From NCBI RefSeq assembly GCF_964199755.1, contig NC_133903.1, forward strand, positions 6,403,001-6,467,000: a stretch of DNA of 64,000 nucleotides, given 5' to 3'. This stretch comes from Larus michahellis (taxonomy: Eukaryota; Chordata; Aves; Charadriiformes; Laridae). Positions 12,890 to 26,325 of the stretch are shown here, one piece after another (within the stretch, counting starts at the first letter, position 1; each line of letters opens with the position of its first letter). The notes under the pieces are model-generated. The model was not told where the DNA came from and did no database searches. It saw only the letters and a program-made list of their open reading frames with translations. The position numbers and the translations under genes are program-made.

Positions 12890-12895
12890 AATAAA
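12890..12895 (+). terminator. C1QTNF8: Polyadenylation signal AATAAA, distal
   Basis: A second canonical hexamer about 1.2 kb after the stop, followed by a T- and GT-containing stretch (gtattgctttgag). This is a plausible alternative 3' end. Confidence 0.4.
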
Positions 12896-12899
12896 GGTA

Positions 12900-14364
12900 T
12901 TGCTTTGAGTACACTTGCTTTGTTTATCTTATCTCCATACACCTTTTCACAGTACAGGGCTAAAAGCATTAGACTGAACATCCAGTCCCACACAACAATC
13001 TCAGGTGACAATTTTAGTTACTTTAATACCAAAGGGCTCCAGAAACCAGACCGACACCAACTCCTCTCCTTGCAGGCCAGTAAACAGCCATCATCAATTA
13101 CCATGATGGGGAGACAGAGAAGTTAATGACCCCTTGCTGTAAAATAAATACTGAATCTTTGAGATCTCACAATCTTTGTGAAGATAGGGACTTTTAAGTA
13201 GCCTATCCGTGATGTAGATGCATGAAAATGGGTCTACAAGCCTTGGAACACCATGTCTGCTCCTGTTTCCATCAAAGCCTGCAACCCTGAAAAGGAAAAG
13301 TGGGAAACTTGCACAGCTTTAAAAAAGCACTCGCAAGGGCATTTTATGCAGATCTTCCGCTGACCTGCTGTCAGCTGTCCCAGTTGCTGAGGTCAGGCCA
13401 TTGCACAGCATTTCCTTCCCACCCTCTTTCTAAAAAAGCTTCCTAATCAGCTGTTTCCATTAGGATGATGGTAAAAGCCCTAACGGCTGCATTGCTTATT
13501 TGCAGCACGCCACTTAGTACTGAGAGCACTAACGGGGAGATGCCAGCCCTGAGCAAACACATGCGCGAGCAGAAACCTTTCCGCTGCACGGGACTCAGTG
13601 AAGGCATTTGCAGACTGTTTTTCCCAGCCATTTGAGAGCTCAAAATCTTTTTTTCCCCTTCCTCTGTCCCTGGTTTGGAATCGTTCCCAGCCCAGACCTA
13701 GATTTTACAGCTGCAGAAAGTCATACTCCGGGTGCAGGGTGCCACTGGCGAAGGACCACACGAGATGCCTGTGGTGGAGCAGGGATTATCCGCTGAGGCT
13801 GATGCGGTCTCGGGGCTGTCTAACATTCCTCACATTTCGAGCAGTTTCACCGCAGCTTGGGCTCGCCCCCGTCTGCACTTCGCTGCATTGACTATAATTA
13901 AAGAAAAAAAAAAAAAAAAAAAGGATCCAACCCTCTTAAAATGTCATGCCCAGCTGGAGTTATTGACAGTGCTTAATCCAGCGCTGGAAAAAACACACCC
14001 GGAATGTGTTTATGTTCAATCCGCACTGATTTTGGAAAAGTTACTTTCTACCAGGAAGCAAGCAAAAATTCTTCCATCTATACCACTATACATGCGTAGC
14101 TCCATAACCCCAGACACATAATTAGAAACAGTCTGATTATTGAAGCAATAAGACACATTCAAAATGCGCATGGCTGATATGTGAGTGGCACAAGCAGGTA
14201 AATCATTAAAGCCACATTGGTTTCAGGTGCCGAATAACCTTTCCTATAATAAAAAAGGTTATCGAGTTGCCTACGTTATTCAAATTAGTTATTTATAGCA
14301 TCAAATAACTAGAAGTTTCAACCTTCTGAGTCCTTTGTGGGAAAACAATTGCAATATCTAAAAA
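12900..14364. other. Intergenic, downstream of C1QTNF8
   Basis: No gene is supported. It contains a 19-base A run at 13904-13922. Open frames are short and have no family resemblance. Confidence 0.5.
13904..13922 (+). repeat. Poly-A run (19 bases)
   Basis: A homopolymer preceded by 'attaaag'. No retroposon body is recognised upstream. Confidence 0.75.
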
Positions 14365-14510
14365 GTGTAATGTATGAAGACGTTTGTACTGCCACCTTTT
14401 GAAAGGATCCATCAGGTTTTTTTCCAACTTCTAATATGTAAATAGCATAATGTATAAAAACATTCGTACTGCCACCTCTTGAAAGCATCCATCAGTTTTT
14501 TTCCAACTTC
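14365..14510. repeat. Two-copy tandem duplication, 80-bp period
   Basis: Unit one (14365-14431, 67 bases) and unit two (14445-14510, 66 bases) share the order 'taatgtat-aa-ac-tt-gtactgccacct-ttgaaag-atccatcag', then a T run and 'ccaacttc'. They differ by a handful of substitutions and one base in the T run. The 13-base spacer is AT-rich. This is a diverged local duplication and not a known transposon as far as I can tell. Confidence 0.9.
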
Positions 14511-17500
14511 AAGGGCTGGGACAAGCATCCCTGTTTAGAGGGGTTTAATGAGCCAAATCCAAAGCACAAATATTTGAGATCTGCTCATCAACATACAGGC
14601 AGCTTGCCAGGGCCTCTCTTATAGGAACAGAATTTAAATCCCTTTTTTCCAGCAATATGTGGCTTGGAGAACTAAACGTTGAAAAAAAGATTTTTCAGTT
14701 CTCTTTTGAAGAGAAAAAAGTGGGGGATTTAAGTGCTGAAATCCAAATGAAAAGGAAAAAACTTAATTTGTATTTATTTTTCCAATTATTTCCCTAAATT
14801 GGCACTTTGTATTTTATGCTTTGACATAAGTCATCAGGGATTTGTCAGAACATTTTTTCCAAATCCTTCAGTGAACAGTATTACACAGAAATGACAAAAC
14901 TGCCTCAGCTGCCATAAATCCCAGTGCGTTTTATTAAGAACCATTAACTCTCCTGTAGGTCTCACCCCAGGAGCCTTGTAGAAGATGAAGCCCCCGTGGT
15001 ACAAGGCACCAATAAACCAATTTGCCAAAATAACCTTACCTGTCCTTGGGGCAGGGCCAGAAATAGGGGAAGCAGAGGAACCTGTTGAGATCATATACTA
15101 GGAGTGTAAATGGAGAACAGGAGCCTTCTGTAACAGGAAGATTATGGAAAACATCAGATGAGAAGCACCGACCCCCTAAAAATCTCTTTCGGTTGGCATA
15201 GGAAGATTAAAACAGACTTGAAAACAGCATACTCTGTTTTCTGACTGCAAATCCATATGAGATTTACACTTACTAGCCCAAGCTTTGGCAATAGGGAGGA
15301 GATAAACTCATCTAACATCTTCTCCTCCATTTCTTCAGCATCAGAACCGCAGAAGAGCGCCTCACAATGAGAGAGCGTGCTGGGACAGCATCTTTCCTTG
15401 AAAAAGAGGTAAAAAATTAAGGAGAGGAGAGCGAGCAAATGACCTGCCCACAGCCACCGGGGGTAGGGCAAGATTTACGCGCAGTATAAGGAAAAAACAC
15501 TTCAAGTAGAAGGAGAATGAGACTCTACAAGTGGCTGCAGCATGAAAGACAAGCTCTCCATCCCAGGAAGACTTCAATGGGATCCTGGGATCCGCCAGGA
15601 ACAATAAGGGCGACTCTGGCTTACAGCAGAGAAATGCACCACAGAGCTGCACGCTGCCCCGTTAACCTTCTTTTCCTGTAGATTTAGACTTCAGTTTGTT
15701 GGTTTTGTTTTTTTTTTAAATTGAGAAAAACCTGAGAAAGCCACAAGAAATAGCTCCCACTACAAATCCCCATATGAAGAAGCCGAGCCGGGCCTGCTTT
15801 CACATTGCTTTAAATATGCCTCAGCTGCCATTTCCAGTATCACAAGCCAATATGTAGGAAATCCGGCAGCACAACTCAGTAATTACTGAGGATCTGTCTG
15901 CCCCATTGAATCCTGTGCTTAACTCTGTCTTACGACTTCCAAACGTGCTCGTTCACTACCCTTCCTGACATGATCGCACTAAACGAAGCATTGCATTAAG
16001 AGTTGTAGGATTTCTGCAGAATCCTTACTTAGCTACATAATCGCTCTATAACTTGCCTTTTGCTCATTTTTCTCTGTTCTGATCCCTGCAGGTGTAAGAC
16101 AGGAAAAAAAAAAAAATCCTTGTACTTGCAGACTTAACCTAAACCCACCACTTCTCTGAGTTCAAACACAGAAGCATCTGACTTCTAACAGAGTCTGACC
16201 ATCTTTTCCCTGCAAGTTTAAAAATAGCACAGGTTTCCCTTCCTTCCCTCCCCTTTCCTTTTCCAGAAGCAGAATTTAGGGGTGGTGCTTGAACTCCTCT
16301 TTATATGGAGAAGCAGCAAATTACTTGGAGCCCACCTGAGCCTGCCCTAACGAGTTGAGGGTCTGTCTAAGGCAGCAGTAAAGGCTGGGGTGCCTTTTGG
16401 ACTTGCTGGGGAGGGTGAGTTTCCTGTAGGTTTAATGAGTGAGGTGCCGGGGAAAAATTATAGATGAGAATTTCCCCTGAGTTTTTAACAGAAGATTAGA
16501 GAAAGCGTTGTGTTTCACCGTGCTCTGAGTGCACTCGGGTCTTCCCTGTTGCCTGCGATGAACCGCAGCAGTGCTGAGCGTGAGGGTGCTGTTCAAAGAC
16601 CTTTCTTGGGTCCTGTTGCGTGTCCTGCAACTCCTTCACTGACCTAGCAGAAGACTTTGCTCTTAAAGAATTTAATCCCTTTTTGGGAAGTCTTTAAATA
16701 ATGCTATAACCACTCAGAAGCACTTTCTTGAAAGCTTATAATCCTGGCTGTGACAAACAACCAGCGTTCAGGCTAATAGCTCTCACAGTGCTATTGGAGC
16801 TCATTATACCTGGCAGAGCTGGTGGCTGGGCTGGTGCTTAGTGCTCTTGATGCCAAATGGCATAAAGGAAACTAAACCCTCTGTGTGCTCCCTGTTTTCT
16901 CTCCTAATTATTCTGTTCCTGTATCCTTGCTCCTCGTCAAACCCTGCTGCTCTGTACTGTCAGCCTTGTCCGAGTTGATTAAACTTCTGAACTAGTTCAT
17001 TGACTCTGTGAGACTGTTCGGGTGAGCTGCAAAGCAAAAGTCATCTCCTTTAAGAGAGCCTTTCTTATAGCATTTTTTAATTCTCGATAATTAGAGCAGC
17101 AGGTGAAGATTAGGTCTTCTTCTTGCTGTAGGTTCAGCAGTGAATCTGAAGCACGGTTAATCACCTTGCTTGCACCCCTATGATGGTAATGAGTAGCCAA
17201 AGCCAGGTGAGAAGTGGACCTGAGAGGACTGACACTGTCCCCTGCGCTAACCACTCGAGCAATCTGCCTCCTGCTCTGTCTCCTGCTCGCCGTGTGCTTG
17301 TGGTATCCCGGAGAGAGGATGTGCTCATCCTGCTGCTGCTCTCTGCTTTACAGCAGCTCTCTGAGCCAGGGTTAGGGTTGCTAAGCCTGAAATCTTGCTC
17401 TGTCCTGAGTCTTTCAATTGTGCTCTTCAAAGATAGCCCAGTTCCTTGATTTGATTTCAGCCAGCAGCAATAAGCCATCCCTTAGTAACTGCTGTAATCA

Positions 17501-20500
17501 CAGTTCTCTTCTGGCTGATCATGAGCTTATAAGGGCTGGGAGCTAGTGCGAATCAGCCTTTTCCCAGCCAAATGAGACTGGTAAAATCCCTATTCTGCCA
17601 ACTTCCACTCCAAATGTTAAATCCCCCTAAACTCTAGCTCTTTGTGTGTTTTTTTCTGCCTGTAAATATCCAGAGTGGGACCTGACAGCAAACATGCTTC
17701 TCCCCAGCAGCAGTTTAGTGTTTGTCCTCTGATCCCACGTTGGGCGGGCTGTGTTCGGGCGGGCTGTGCTACGAGCCTGTTTAGGCACTAACCACTTTGC
17801 TCTGAGGACGTGCTGGACACTTTTGGAAGTCCCTTCTGAAACCTCTCTTCAGGTACCCAAGTCTTAAAAGCGGTGATCCCGTGAAAACTAAAACCTGAAC
17901 GTTTCTTTCTGAGCGTGTCTGGGGACGTGTGAGGCGCGGGTGGGAGCTGCAGGTGTGTGTCTGACACTCGGTGCTCGAATATCAGCCGCTCAGTGGATTA
18001 GCTAATATTGCAAACACACATCGCCATGCAGTGCCTGCATCCTGCCTGCTCTGCTTATGCTTGCCCACCTCCCTCCATCCCCGGGATGCTGCAATTTGTT
18101 GCAGCAGGGATATGCGACAGCTCCTGTATTCCCATCTTCTCGCAGCCTTGTTTCTGGTGGGGAGGCTGTTTCTGGTGAGTCTTCATCTCTCTTCGCTTTC
18201 TGGAAGCATCCTTCTCTGTCGGTCAGGGTAAGAACAAAAGGAACCTCTGCCTTCGGCAAACTGCTTTCTTCCTCTCAATAAGGAAACTTTTCTTTTACAA
18301 CAGGAACAGGCAGATAACATCAATGCAGATAAGGAAACCAGGCAACAAATAAAGCTAATGGGTTGCGTTTGGATGAGTTGAATGGGACTTAATGATTCTA
18401 GTAAGAACCTATTCGCTAACAAAGATTTGAAGTAGCAGATAAAACGCAGCAGATAGAATAGGAAAGTGTTAAAACAAATAGAAACCACTTATAAGCCAGG
18501 CAGTAATACATAGCTAAAAGGCTGGAGACTTTGGCCCCTACAAGCTATGCAGACATCGGTGACTTCCCCGCTCTTGCCCTTCAGTTTGCTTGGTTAGGAG
18601 GCTGGGAATGGTGTTTCCCAAACCATTGGGCTGTGTCTCCAGGTAGAGCAGACAGGGGCGCCCCAGGATGGCTGGGGAACCCCCATCATGAGTTGCTCAG
18701 GGAGAGGTAGGACACGGCGGGGGTTCCTTGTCCTTGCTCCATGCCGTGCACTGTGGCCGTCTTTGCCAAAGCCTGGAAATGACATTTTCTCCTCCTGCAC
18801 CCATATTTTCCATGGTGGTTTTAGCTTCTGTGGCAAAGGTTCAAGCAGCAGCACCTGGAAACTGCAAACCTGTGTGCACTCTCTGCCAGTTCACGCTTCC
18901 TGGCCCCTTTTCTTTGCCTAATTTTGTGAGATTTTATATGCTTTCTGCCTAACCAGGTCTTCAGTTAGAAGTCTCCAGGTGAAAGTGTTCACGTGTTGGG
19001 TGGCTGTAGTGGAGCAGGACCTATCTTCTTGTGGGAAAAGCTCAGAGCTGGCTGTTTGCGTCCTTAGAGAGCTGGATTTGGCTGCAGCAGAAATGTGGGC
19101 AGAGCTTTGACCCCTTCTGCCCGCAGCTCAGGGACCAGCAAAGAGGGGGATGAGCTGGTGGAGCCCCTCTGGTGCTGCGGGGGCTTTGCTTCCCTTCTCC
19201 CAAACCAAGGGAAGTTTTCTTGACAGCAGCTGCACTTCGTGCTCCAGCCAAAAGCTGCTGCAGAGGATCTGGGCACCCCGACAATTGCTGCCATACATTG
19301 GGCATGACAACCTAATGCTATTTGCAACTCCTTTCTTCCAGGGAAAATTGCATTAAAGCTAACTCACAAAGAGGTTGCTTCCTCCCTCCGTCATGGGGGG
19401 AGCGGACACGTTTTTGCTGGCTCAGGGACCTGGATGCCGCAGTGTGGGCAAGTGGCGGATGTCCTCCTGCCTTTGCCACCGAAAGGCCTTTGATGGAGCA
19501 GAACTTCTGTTGCAGGAAACAGGAATTGCCACTGGGTTTGGCTTTCTGCTCATGCAAAATGCCAGCACTGCACGGCTGCCCGCCCGTACCCAGGGAAACA
19601 CATCGCCCTGTTTCTAAGCAAGGAAGAATGTACATCAATTACTCGACAAGGTCGTTTGTCCCTCTGTTTCTCTCTCTGTGCTTTTCAGCCCATTTCCAGG
19701 CAGAATTCTGACTCTTCTGTTGATTGAAAAGGCACCTGTACAGTGAAGTGTAAATCACATGCTGCCGTGTACATCTTGGGTGGCAGGTCCAGACAAGCAT
19801 TAGCATCCAGGGAATTAAACAGTGTCTGCCTGGTTTTGGGGTGTCTGCCACTCTTATTTGCGGTGCCTGGACCCCATTAAGGTAAGAATTTTTCTGAAGT
19901 GGTCTGGGCAGGACTCCCCATCATTTTTAATTTCAGTCCTAGGTAAAACCAAGGAGGGGAAAAGCTCAGAAAGTGCTCTGGAGGGAAGGAAAAGGCCAAG
20001 ACTTTCAAACTTCAGTAACAAGCTTCAGAAACACTCCACTGCGAACAAGCACAGGTTCTGGCCCTGAAACCTGCTCCTCTCTGTAGGAAATGCTCCCTCA
20101 GACCACACACTAACGGCAGTCGCTCCCCAGGGTGGAGAAATGAGCTGGCAGCAGCATAACGCTGCCGCGGTGATGCTCGCTGTGTGCAAGACTTGTCGTC
20201 TGCTATTTTTAAGATCCAAGAAAATACAAAAGGAACCGCTGGAATAGGTGATGTGGGTGCCAGCTCCTCCTTGCTCTCCCCTGCCATGTTTCTGTGCCCA
20301 TTTGGCAGTGATGCTGCATGTCTTGGCTTTATTATGCATTGAAGAGAGAGAGAGAGCGAGCCTTGCTGCTCTCCTGGGAATGGAAATACAGGGATGGGAG
20401 GAGTATGTAATGTGGGAAACAGGAAAGAACCTACCAGGCACATTTAATTTGGGATGCTACAACAACCACATTGAGTCATAGAGGTTCCTTGCATGACCTT

Positions 20501-23500
20501 TGCAACCTAAGCAGCTAATGTATTAAATTATCTCATTAAGAAACAGAAGAGCTTAGTGCTCTGAAGACCCAAAGTGAAAGTGGATAAGGGCTAAGAAAGA
20601 GTACTGATGCTCTCAGGATTTCGGCAAGGGCTCCTCCCCAGCCCTGCTCCCGTTTGTGAAGGCTGAAGGAATGGCTGGTGCAGGTTACACAGCTGAAATA
20701 TTTGGAGAAGTTGTGACTCAACCCAATATAATCCCCAGTCCTTCCCCTAGCTGTGCCCCTGAGACCAGAAAGAAGTAAAATCGAGCAGATAGTGGGAACC
20801 TGGCCTGAATTTAGCAAATTCATGGAGCCTGGGTTGTAGATCCAGCACTGCCTGTACTGATCAGACCTGGCCCGTTACTGGAGATGACTCAAGTTATCGT
20901 GTCCTGGGGATTTCAGGTATTTAGTGACAGGTCCCCTAATAGTTTGCGTGTTACCAAATGTTTGATCATCGGTGTCTCTGGTGCGGTTGTATTTTGTGCT
21001 CAGTATCTCCCAGTGCTGGGGCATTTCACCTTGGATGATTCTGAAGTGGAGCAAATAGAGTTTATTTGGTATATTAACCTCATCTAATTGAGTCTCTCTG
21101 CTCATTAAGAACAGCAGTTACAATTTATCAGCCATAAAACTGCTAAACACATTTGCTTAATTACTGGCGATGTCATTTGTTAGGGGCTTTGGGGAAGAAA
21201 GCAGGGGGTGTTCGGAGCTGACAGATACCACATACTCTGTCAAGCCAAAAAGCTCCTTCCCCACCGAGGCTCGGGGCAAAGCAGAGCCAAAGCTCCCCCA
21301 CTTCAAGCAGCTTGCAATGTTCTTCTGTCCATGCAAAGTGATTTGGGCTCTTGGCACCCACTGCCGCCACGGAGAATCGGATGGCTGAAAGTCCATCAGC
21401 AGCACCTCAGGACAACCTGTGTTGATGCCGACAACCTGTGATGGGCAGGCTAGATAATAACTGAGTGATCGGTCCCCAAGCTCAGCAGCAGCACAGACAT
21501 CCCTCCTGTTTTGCTGTGGCTTGTTCACCTGTGGCAGGAGCCGTTGTCTCAGAGCTGTTCTCTTCGTGCGAAGTTGAAAAAGCTGGGATGGTGTCACAGG
21601 CTGGACCTGCAGCGCTGCAACGGCCTCTGAATTACTGCGCTGACTCATGGCCTGGCTCTTCGCTAAACCGGTGAAAAGGAAAATACCAAAAGCTTTTATT
21701 ATTAGGTGGCACTTGTAAGAGACAGGATAGCTTGCAAGTCAGGTATTAGGTCTTTAAAATGAAAAAAGGGCCATGGCACTCAATATAAAATTCCACAAAT
21801 GCTTTTAGCTTCACACCAAAGTGCCCTGTGGCACTAGGTAAAATATTTTTCCGAAGTGATTTATGAGTTGAATAGGATCCCGCTCTTATGGAAGTTACTC
21901 GCAGAATTCATATCTCTCTGCCTGGGGTCTGTTTTGGATCCTCGGGAAGTGTCCTGTAATCTCTTATCCCCAGCTACTGGGTTGCGGCTTCAGCCAGGTG
22001 CTGAGTCAAAGGAGTTTGTTTGTGCGTTCACATTTTAAACCAAATTAATTATAGCACCCCTTTTTGTGCAAAATGGCTTGTGCACAGCAAGTCCTGATGC
22101 AAAGAACTGCTTGAAAAAGGCCCTTAGAGAATTTCAGGCGTGACAGCGTGTCACGAGCTGCAGATCACAGTGGTGCTTTCCCAGCCTTTTGCTCTGGGAA
22201 GAGTTTCCTTCAGGCTTCTTGAACTTGCTGCGATTGTTACTCACTGGAAATGACACTTGCTAAATTGTCAAGTGTCACAAATTTGTGCTTTCATTTCCCT
22301 CTGAAATCCAGTTTGACTGGAAAAGTATCGGTGAAAGTCTGCGTATGCAAGCTCCTATTGTGCTCCTCACCTCCATGCTTACACTCACGAGAACTTAGCA
22401 ATAGCAGCGACTTTTATTCTTTCTCGCTAGTAAGACCCAGACCTGTGGTGCAGCCGAACAGGACAAACTATCCCAGCTAAAATGATGTATTTGACACAAA
22501 AGAGGCTACACTGATTTATCGGTGCAAAATACCGAAAAATAGCGTTCAGACTGGAACATTCTCAGAGTAATTCATGCCCGTTCGGCTAAGCCCAGTTGAC
22601 CACAGAGCAGGTTATTCCCGCTGCCGATTTGAGCCCAAGTGAGAAGTGCAGGTCTGTGCCGAGCTGTCCTGAGCCTGGTTAACTGATGCGACATCAAGAA
22701 ATCAGTTCAGAGCAACTCTTAACCAAATTTTGCAGAACCTGCATCTTTCCTTTCTGGTTTTGTCATGTTAAAAATAAAATAGCTAGTACCTGTTGAGAAG
22801 CGTCCCATGAAATATGGGCTTTCTGCTCACCTAAAGCCCGTGCCTGGACCGGCAGCATCCTCCAGGCTGGGCCAGCTGAGCTGCCACAGCATCCAGTGCC
22901 CAGCGTGGGCTGGGTGGCACATACGTACCCCGAGCCACCAGCCAGGGCCAACTGCATGCTCTGCTCCATCTCAGCCAGACTGAATTGCAGCATCTCAGCT
23001 CGGTGTCGCACGCACCTCAGTTGTTACCTTTTATGGTTTATCACCATCTTCCTCAAAGTCAGATCTCCCCAGTCCCAGAGTGAATCGGAGAGCTGGCGAT
23101 GCATGGTCAAAAATCTTGAGAATATTGTATTTTTTTGGCAGCTGGATGTGCAGCCTATGCTGTGCTTTGAAATTTTTCAGCATTTTAATTAGATTACTAG
23201 GATCAGCCTCATCTTTCAGGTTGTGCGTTTTAAAGGTTGGGGAAGGAGGATGGTTGGAAAAGGGGAAAAAAAGGAGGAGAAACATCTTCGTGTATGGGCT
23301 TTTCATAAAATTCCATTTTCCACGCTCTTTTTCTGTGCTCTCTGGAAATTGCAAATGCTAAGTGCCTCTCTGACAATGCTGGCTGCTGCTCACTGAACGC
23401 TATGGAGGTGTTTTAATATCCTATTGGAAAATTTCTTGAGGGATTCACAAAGGATGAAATCCACCCCCGTGCAGCCAGCCAGCACCGCGTCTGTCGTTGT

Positions 23501-25353
23501 GAGACGTAAGTGGTTCAGAGACTTCACTCTGGCCTTTTGCACAGCAGCGAATTTCACCTAAATGAACTGCCTGAAGTGATTCGAGACTAAATTCATGCTG
23601 GTTTTAGCTGGTACCTATCGTGCTGGCTACCAGCATTGCAGAACCTGGTCAAGGATCCTAGCCTGGGGGGCAGGGTTGATGTTACCCTGCCAATAAAGCC
23701 GTCCATTTCAGGGGTGCAGACAACCCCTATTCGCATTGCTTGGCTTGGTCTGTATGTTCCAACCCAGGTCCACGTTTATATCATGGCTGCATCGGGTCAG
23801 AAACGCGATGCAAGTGCATTTCCCCCACATAAGATTTCACAGGTGCTGGAGAAATCCAAATCCAACGTGGTGACATGAATTTATTCCATGTAAATGACAC
23901 TTTGCTGTGCTGATTCCTGTCTGGAGTAGTCAGGCACATGCACGCCAGAAAATAAAATATTTGCAAGGCTGAGATGTGAGGCCCATCAGACCTCTGTCTG
24001 TCACCTGGCATATGGGACTGGCTTCACACACGTGGCTACAGAAAGCGAGCGCAGCCTGTGGTGTGAGGCTTAATGGCAGTGCAAACAAGAAAGCAGAATG
24101 ATCGCATTAATTCTGGAAGCCGCACAATTAATTCCCCCTGCCCATGGGAGCTACTGTCATCACATCTCTTCAGAGCTGGCATTTCTTCTCGTGACGTGAC
24201 GCTGCTCTGGCGTGCGCTGCCTGTCTTTGTTCTGCCTGTGCGGAGCAGCAGTTCTGCGGAGAAGCCGGGGTGCGACATGCCCGATCTCTCCTGTGGTGCA
24301 GAGCTGCTGCGGCCCCGGAGTGTTAGTGATGGCCATGACTCACACGCATCAGCCGGAGTCTGGTGGAAAGAGCCCGCGCAATGCGTCGTGTTATTAATTT
24401 GAGTAAACCTATTTCCGTTGATCCCACTCGTTATTATTTTGTGGTGACCATGGGTTCATGGGCTAGATACCTGTGATGGCCAAACATGAGAGTGAAAGGT
24501 GCTGGAGAGATGGTAAACATGGATGAGACTTGAACTCCTGAAGTCTTGGACCTTCTACATGGTGTTGCTAAGAGCCCTTCATCTCCACCCTGCTTTTGCT
24601 TGTGCTCTCTGGGTATGCTGTTAACTCCCAGGGCAGGGACATAACACACTTTTATTTCAAATTTCAAGAGGGCAAGAGGATGTTGTGCTGGGAAAAGCCA
24701 GGAGAGGCATAAGTTAATTGAGAACTTGGGAGGGAATTTTTTTTCCCTCCACACTCTCCACAGAAAGACATGGTGGGATTCACTCCTGGAGCACTGGGAG
24801 GGGAAGCCCAAAAAGTTCCTCTGGAGCTTCAAAGTGGGGAAGCCGATGGTAGATGCTCTGGACCGGTAATAGCTGCACACCCGGACCTCCCATCCAAACA
24901 CTCTTCACTTGCACAAGGAATATAAAACCAGATCCACAGTTTGCACCTTAGAGTGGCTGGCAGAGGGACAGCCTGACTATATGAGAAGGTATACTGAGGC
25001 ACTCGTCCCTGATGGCAATCCCCAGACCACGGCCGTGCTGCAGGTCCAGGGCTGTGCTGTGTGTACATTTGCAGCATGGGGGCTGTCGAGTTAAATTCAG
25101 GTGGAAACTTACCTATTGGCCTCACATCACCCAACCTCACGTCACCAGAGCACAGGACTGTAGATCCCCTTTAGCACCCACTTCTTTTAAGGGCTATTGC
25201 TTTTCCGTTACCCATGTTGGGAAAAAATAAACCACTACAGCAACTCTGAAGGTTCATCCCAGGAAATGGAGAGTAGGCTAAGGGAACGGGACGCATCTGA
25301 TGTTTGGGATGACTCAGAGCTTGAGGTCAGAGACGTGGATTGAGAGGTTAAAG
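14511..25353. other. Intergenic between C1QTNF8 and SSTR5, first part
   Basis: No gene is supported over about 11 kb. Small structures noted: a weak MIR-like patch near 15443-15480; two copies of gggcgggctgtg at 17742-17753 and 17757-17768; a (GA)n tract near 20341-20357; a perfect 7-bp inverted repeat at 22139-22155; and a CpG-richer patch at about 24180-24400 with two TGACG words. No tRNA or recognisable non-coding RNA was found. Confidence 0.45.
22139..22155. repeat. Perfect inverted repeat, 7-bp arms
   Basis: The arms cgtgaca and tgtcacg flank gcg. The TGACA/TGTCA halves resemble TALE-homeodomain (MEIS/TGIF) or steroid-receptor-like half sites. This could be chance. Confidence 0.6.
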
Positions 25354-25383
25354 GCTCTCTTACCATATAGATGGTAAGAGAGC
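25354..25383. repeat. Perfect hairpin, 13-bp stem and 4-base loop
   Basis: The arm gctctcttaccat (25354-25366) is exactly complementary to atggtaagagagc (25371-25383) with the loop atag. There are no mismatches. It is too short for a typical microRNA precursor. It may be a template-switch (quasi-palindrome) product or a structured element. Confidence 0.85.
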
Positions 25384-25397
25384 AAGTAGAGAAAGCT

Positions 25398-25430
25398 TTC
25401 ATCTTTCTTGACTTTTCAGGGAAAGATGAA
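25398..25430. repeat. Second hairpin, 10-bp stem and 13-base loop
   Basis: The arm ttcatctttc (25398-25407) is exactly complementary to gaaagatgaa (25421-25430). It begins only 15 bases after the preceding perfect hairpin ends, so the two could fold side by side. Confidence 0.7.
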
Positions 25431-26106
25431 GAGATACAGAGGATTAAGTGTTACGAGATGAAAGAGAGAGAGAACACAGAAACCCCAGAGCATCATCCAT
25501 CTCGTAGCAACAAGGCTGGATTTAGATGGAGTTATTCAAACAATAAAAAAACGTGCAGGAATAAATGTGACATGAAAACAAAGTGCAGGCTAAGGTGACC
25601 AACTAAGACATTTCATGTAACCGAGATGGTGGAGCTGGATAAGCCATTCTTGGAACAAACCACAGCTGTATGAAATGATCCACTTTTGTCTTCTTTCTGG
25701 TTGCAGAAGGTAATGGGCGATTAGGAGGACCAGGGAAAAGGCACCTTTTGTACATGCTAGAAACTTGGCCTTGCAATTTTTAATGATGCTGCTGCAAGTA
25801 TCAAGGCTGTGCCAGGACCATGCATTGCAGCAAACATTTGGATCCCAGTGATAACCCAGTCCCTGGGGCCACCAGCGCGCAGAGCCTCAGGGAATGGAGA
25901 TCTGGTTTTAACAGATAGTCTCTTAGGCTCGTGGTAGTCCCAGAGAGGTTTCTGTTAAGGCACATTTAGCTGCAACTCAAAGAGGGAAGAATAAAAATAA
26001 GGCTCTGCTCTTACTCTGATGTAAATCCATTGGTCTCTGGATATATTCCTGCTGCGGGCCCCAATTCAGATACACACCTGGGTATTGCCTCCCTTAGAGA
26101 GCAATC
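25431..26106. other. Intergenic
   Basis: Nothing gene-like or repeated is recognised before the CR1 fragment that follows. Confidence 0.5.
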
Positions 26107-26325
26107 AGAGAGAGAGGAAGAAGTTCTTCACCATGAGGGTGGTGAGGCACTGGAACTGCCCAGAGAGGTGGTAGATGCCCCATCCCTGGAGGTTTTTAAG
26201 GCCAGGCTGGACAGGGCTCTGAGCAACCTGATCTAGTGGGAGATGTCCCTACACACGGCAGGGGGGTTGGAACTAGATGATCTTTAAGGTCCCTTCCAAC
26301 CCTAACAATTCTATGATTCTATGAT
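26107..26325 (+). mobile_element. CR1 LINE, 3'-terminal fragment
   Basis: This is a better preserved CR1 end than the one near 2 kb. A short frame reads ELPREVVDAPSLEVFKARL, which is the characteristic C-terminal end of the CR1 pol protein. The 3' UTR signature with 'ggttggaactagatgat' and 'aaggtcccttccaaccc' follows, and it ends in ATTCTATG repeats. It is 5'-truncated and inactive. Confidence 0.95.

Noticed and set aside
15443-15480. Additional MIR-like patch (aatgacctgcccacagccac)
   Set aside because: Too short and diverged to separate from chance.
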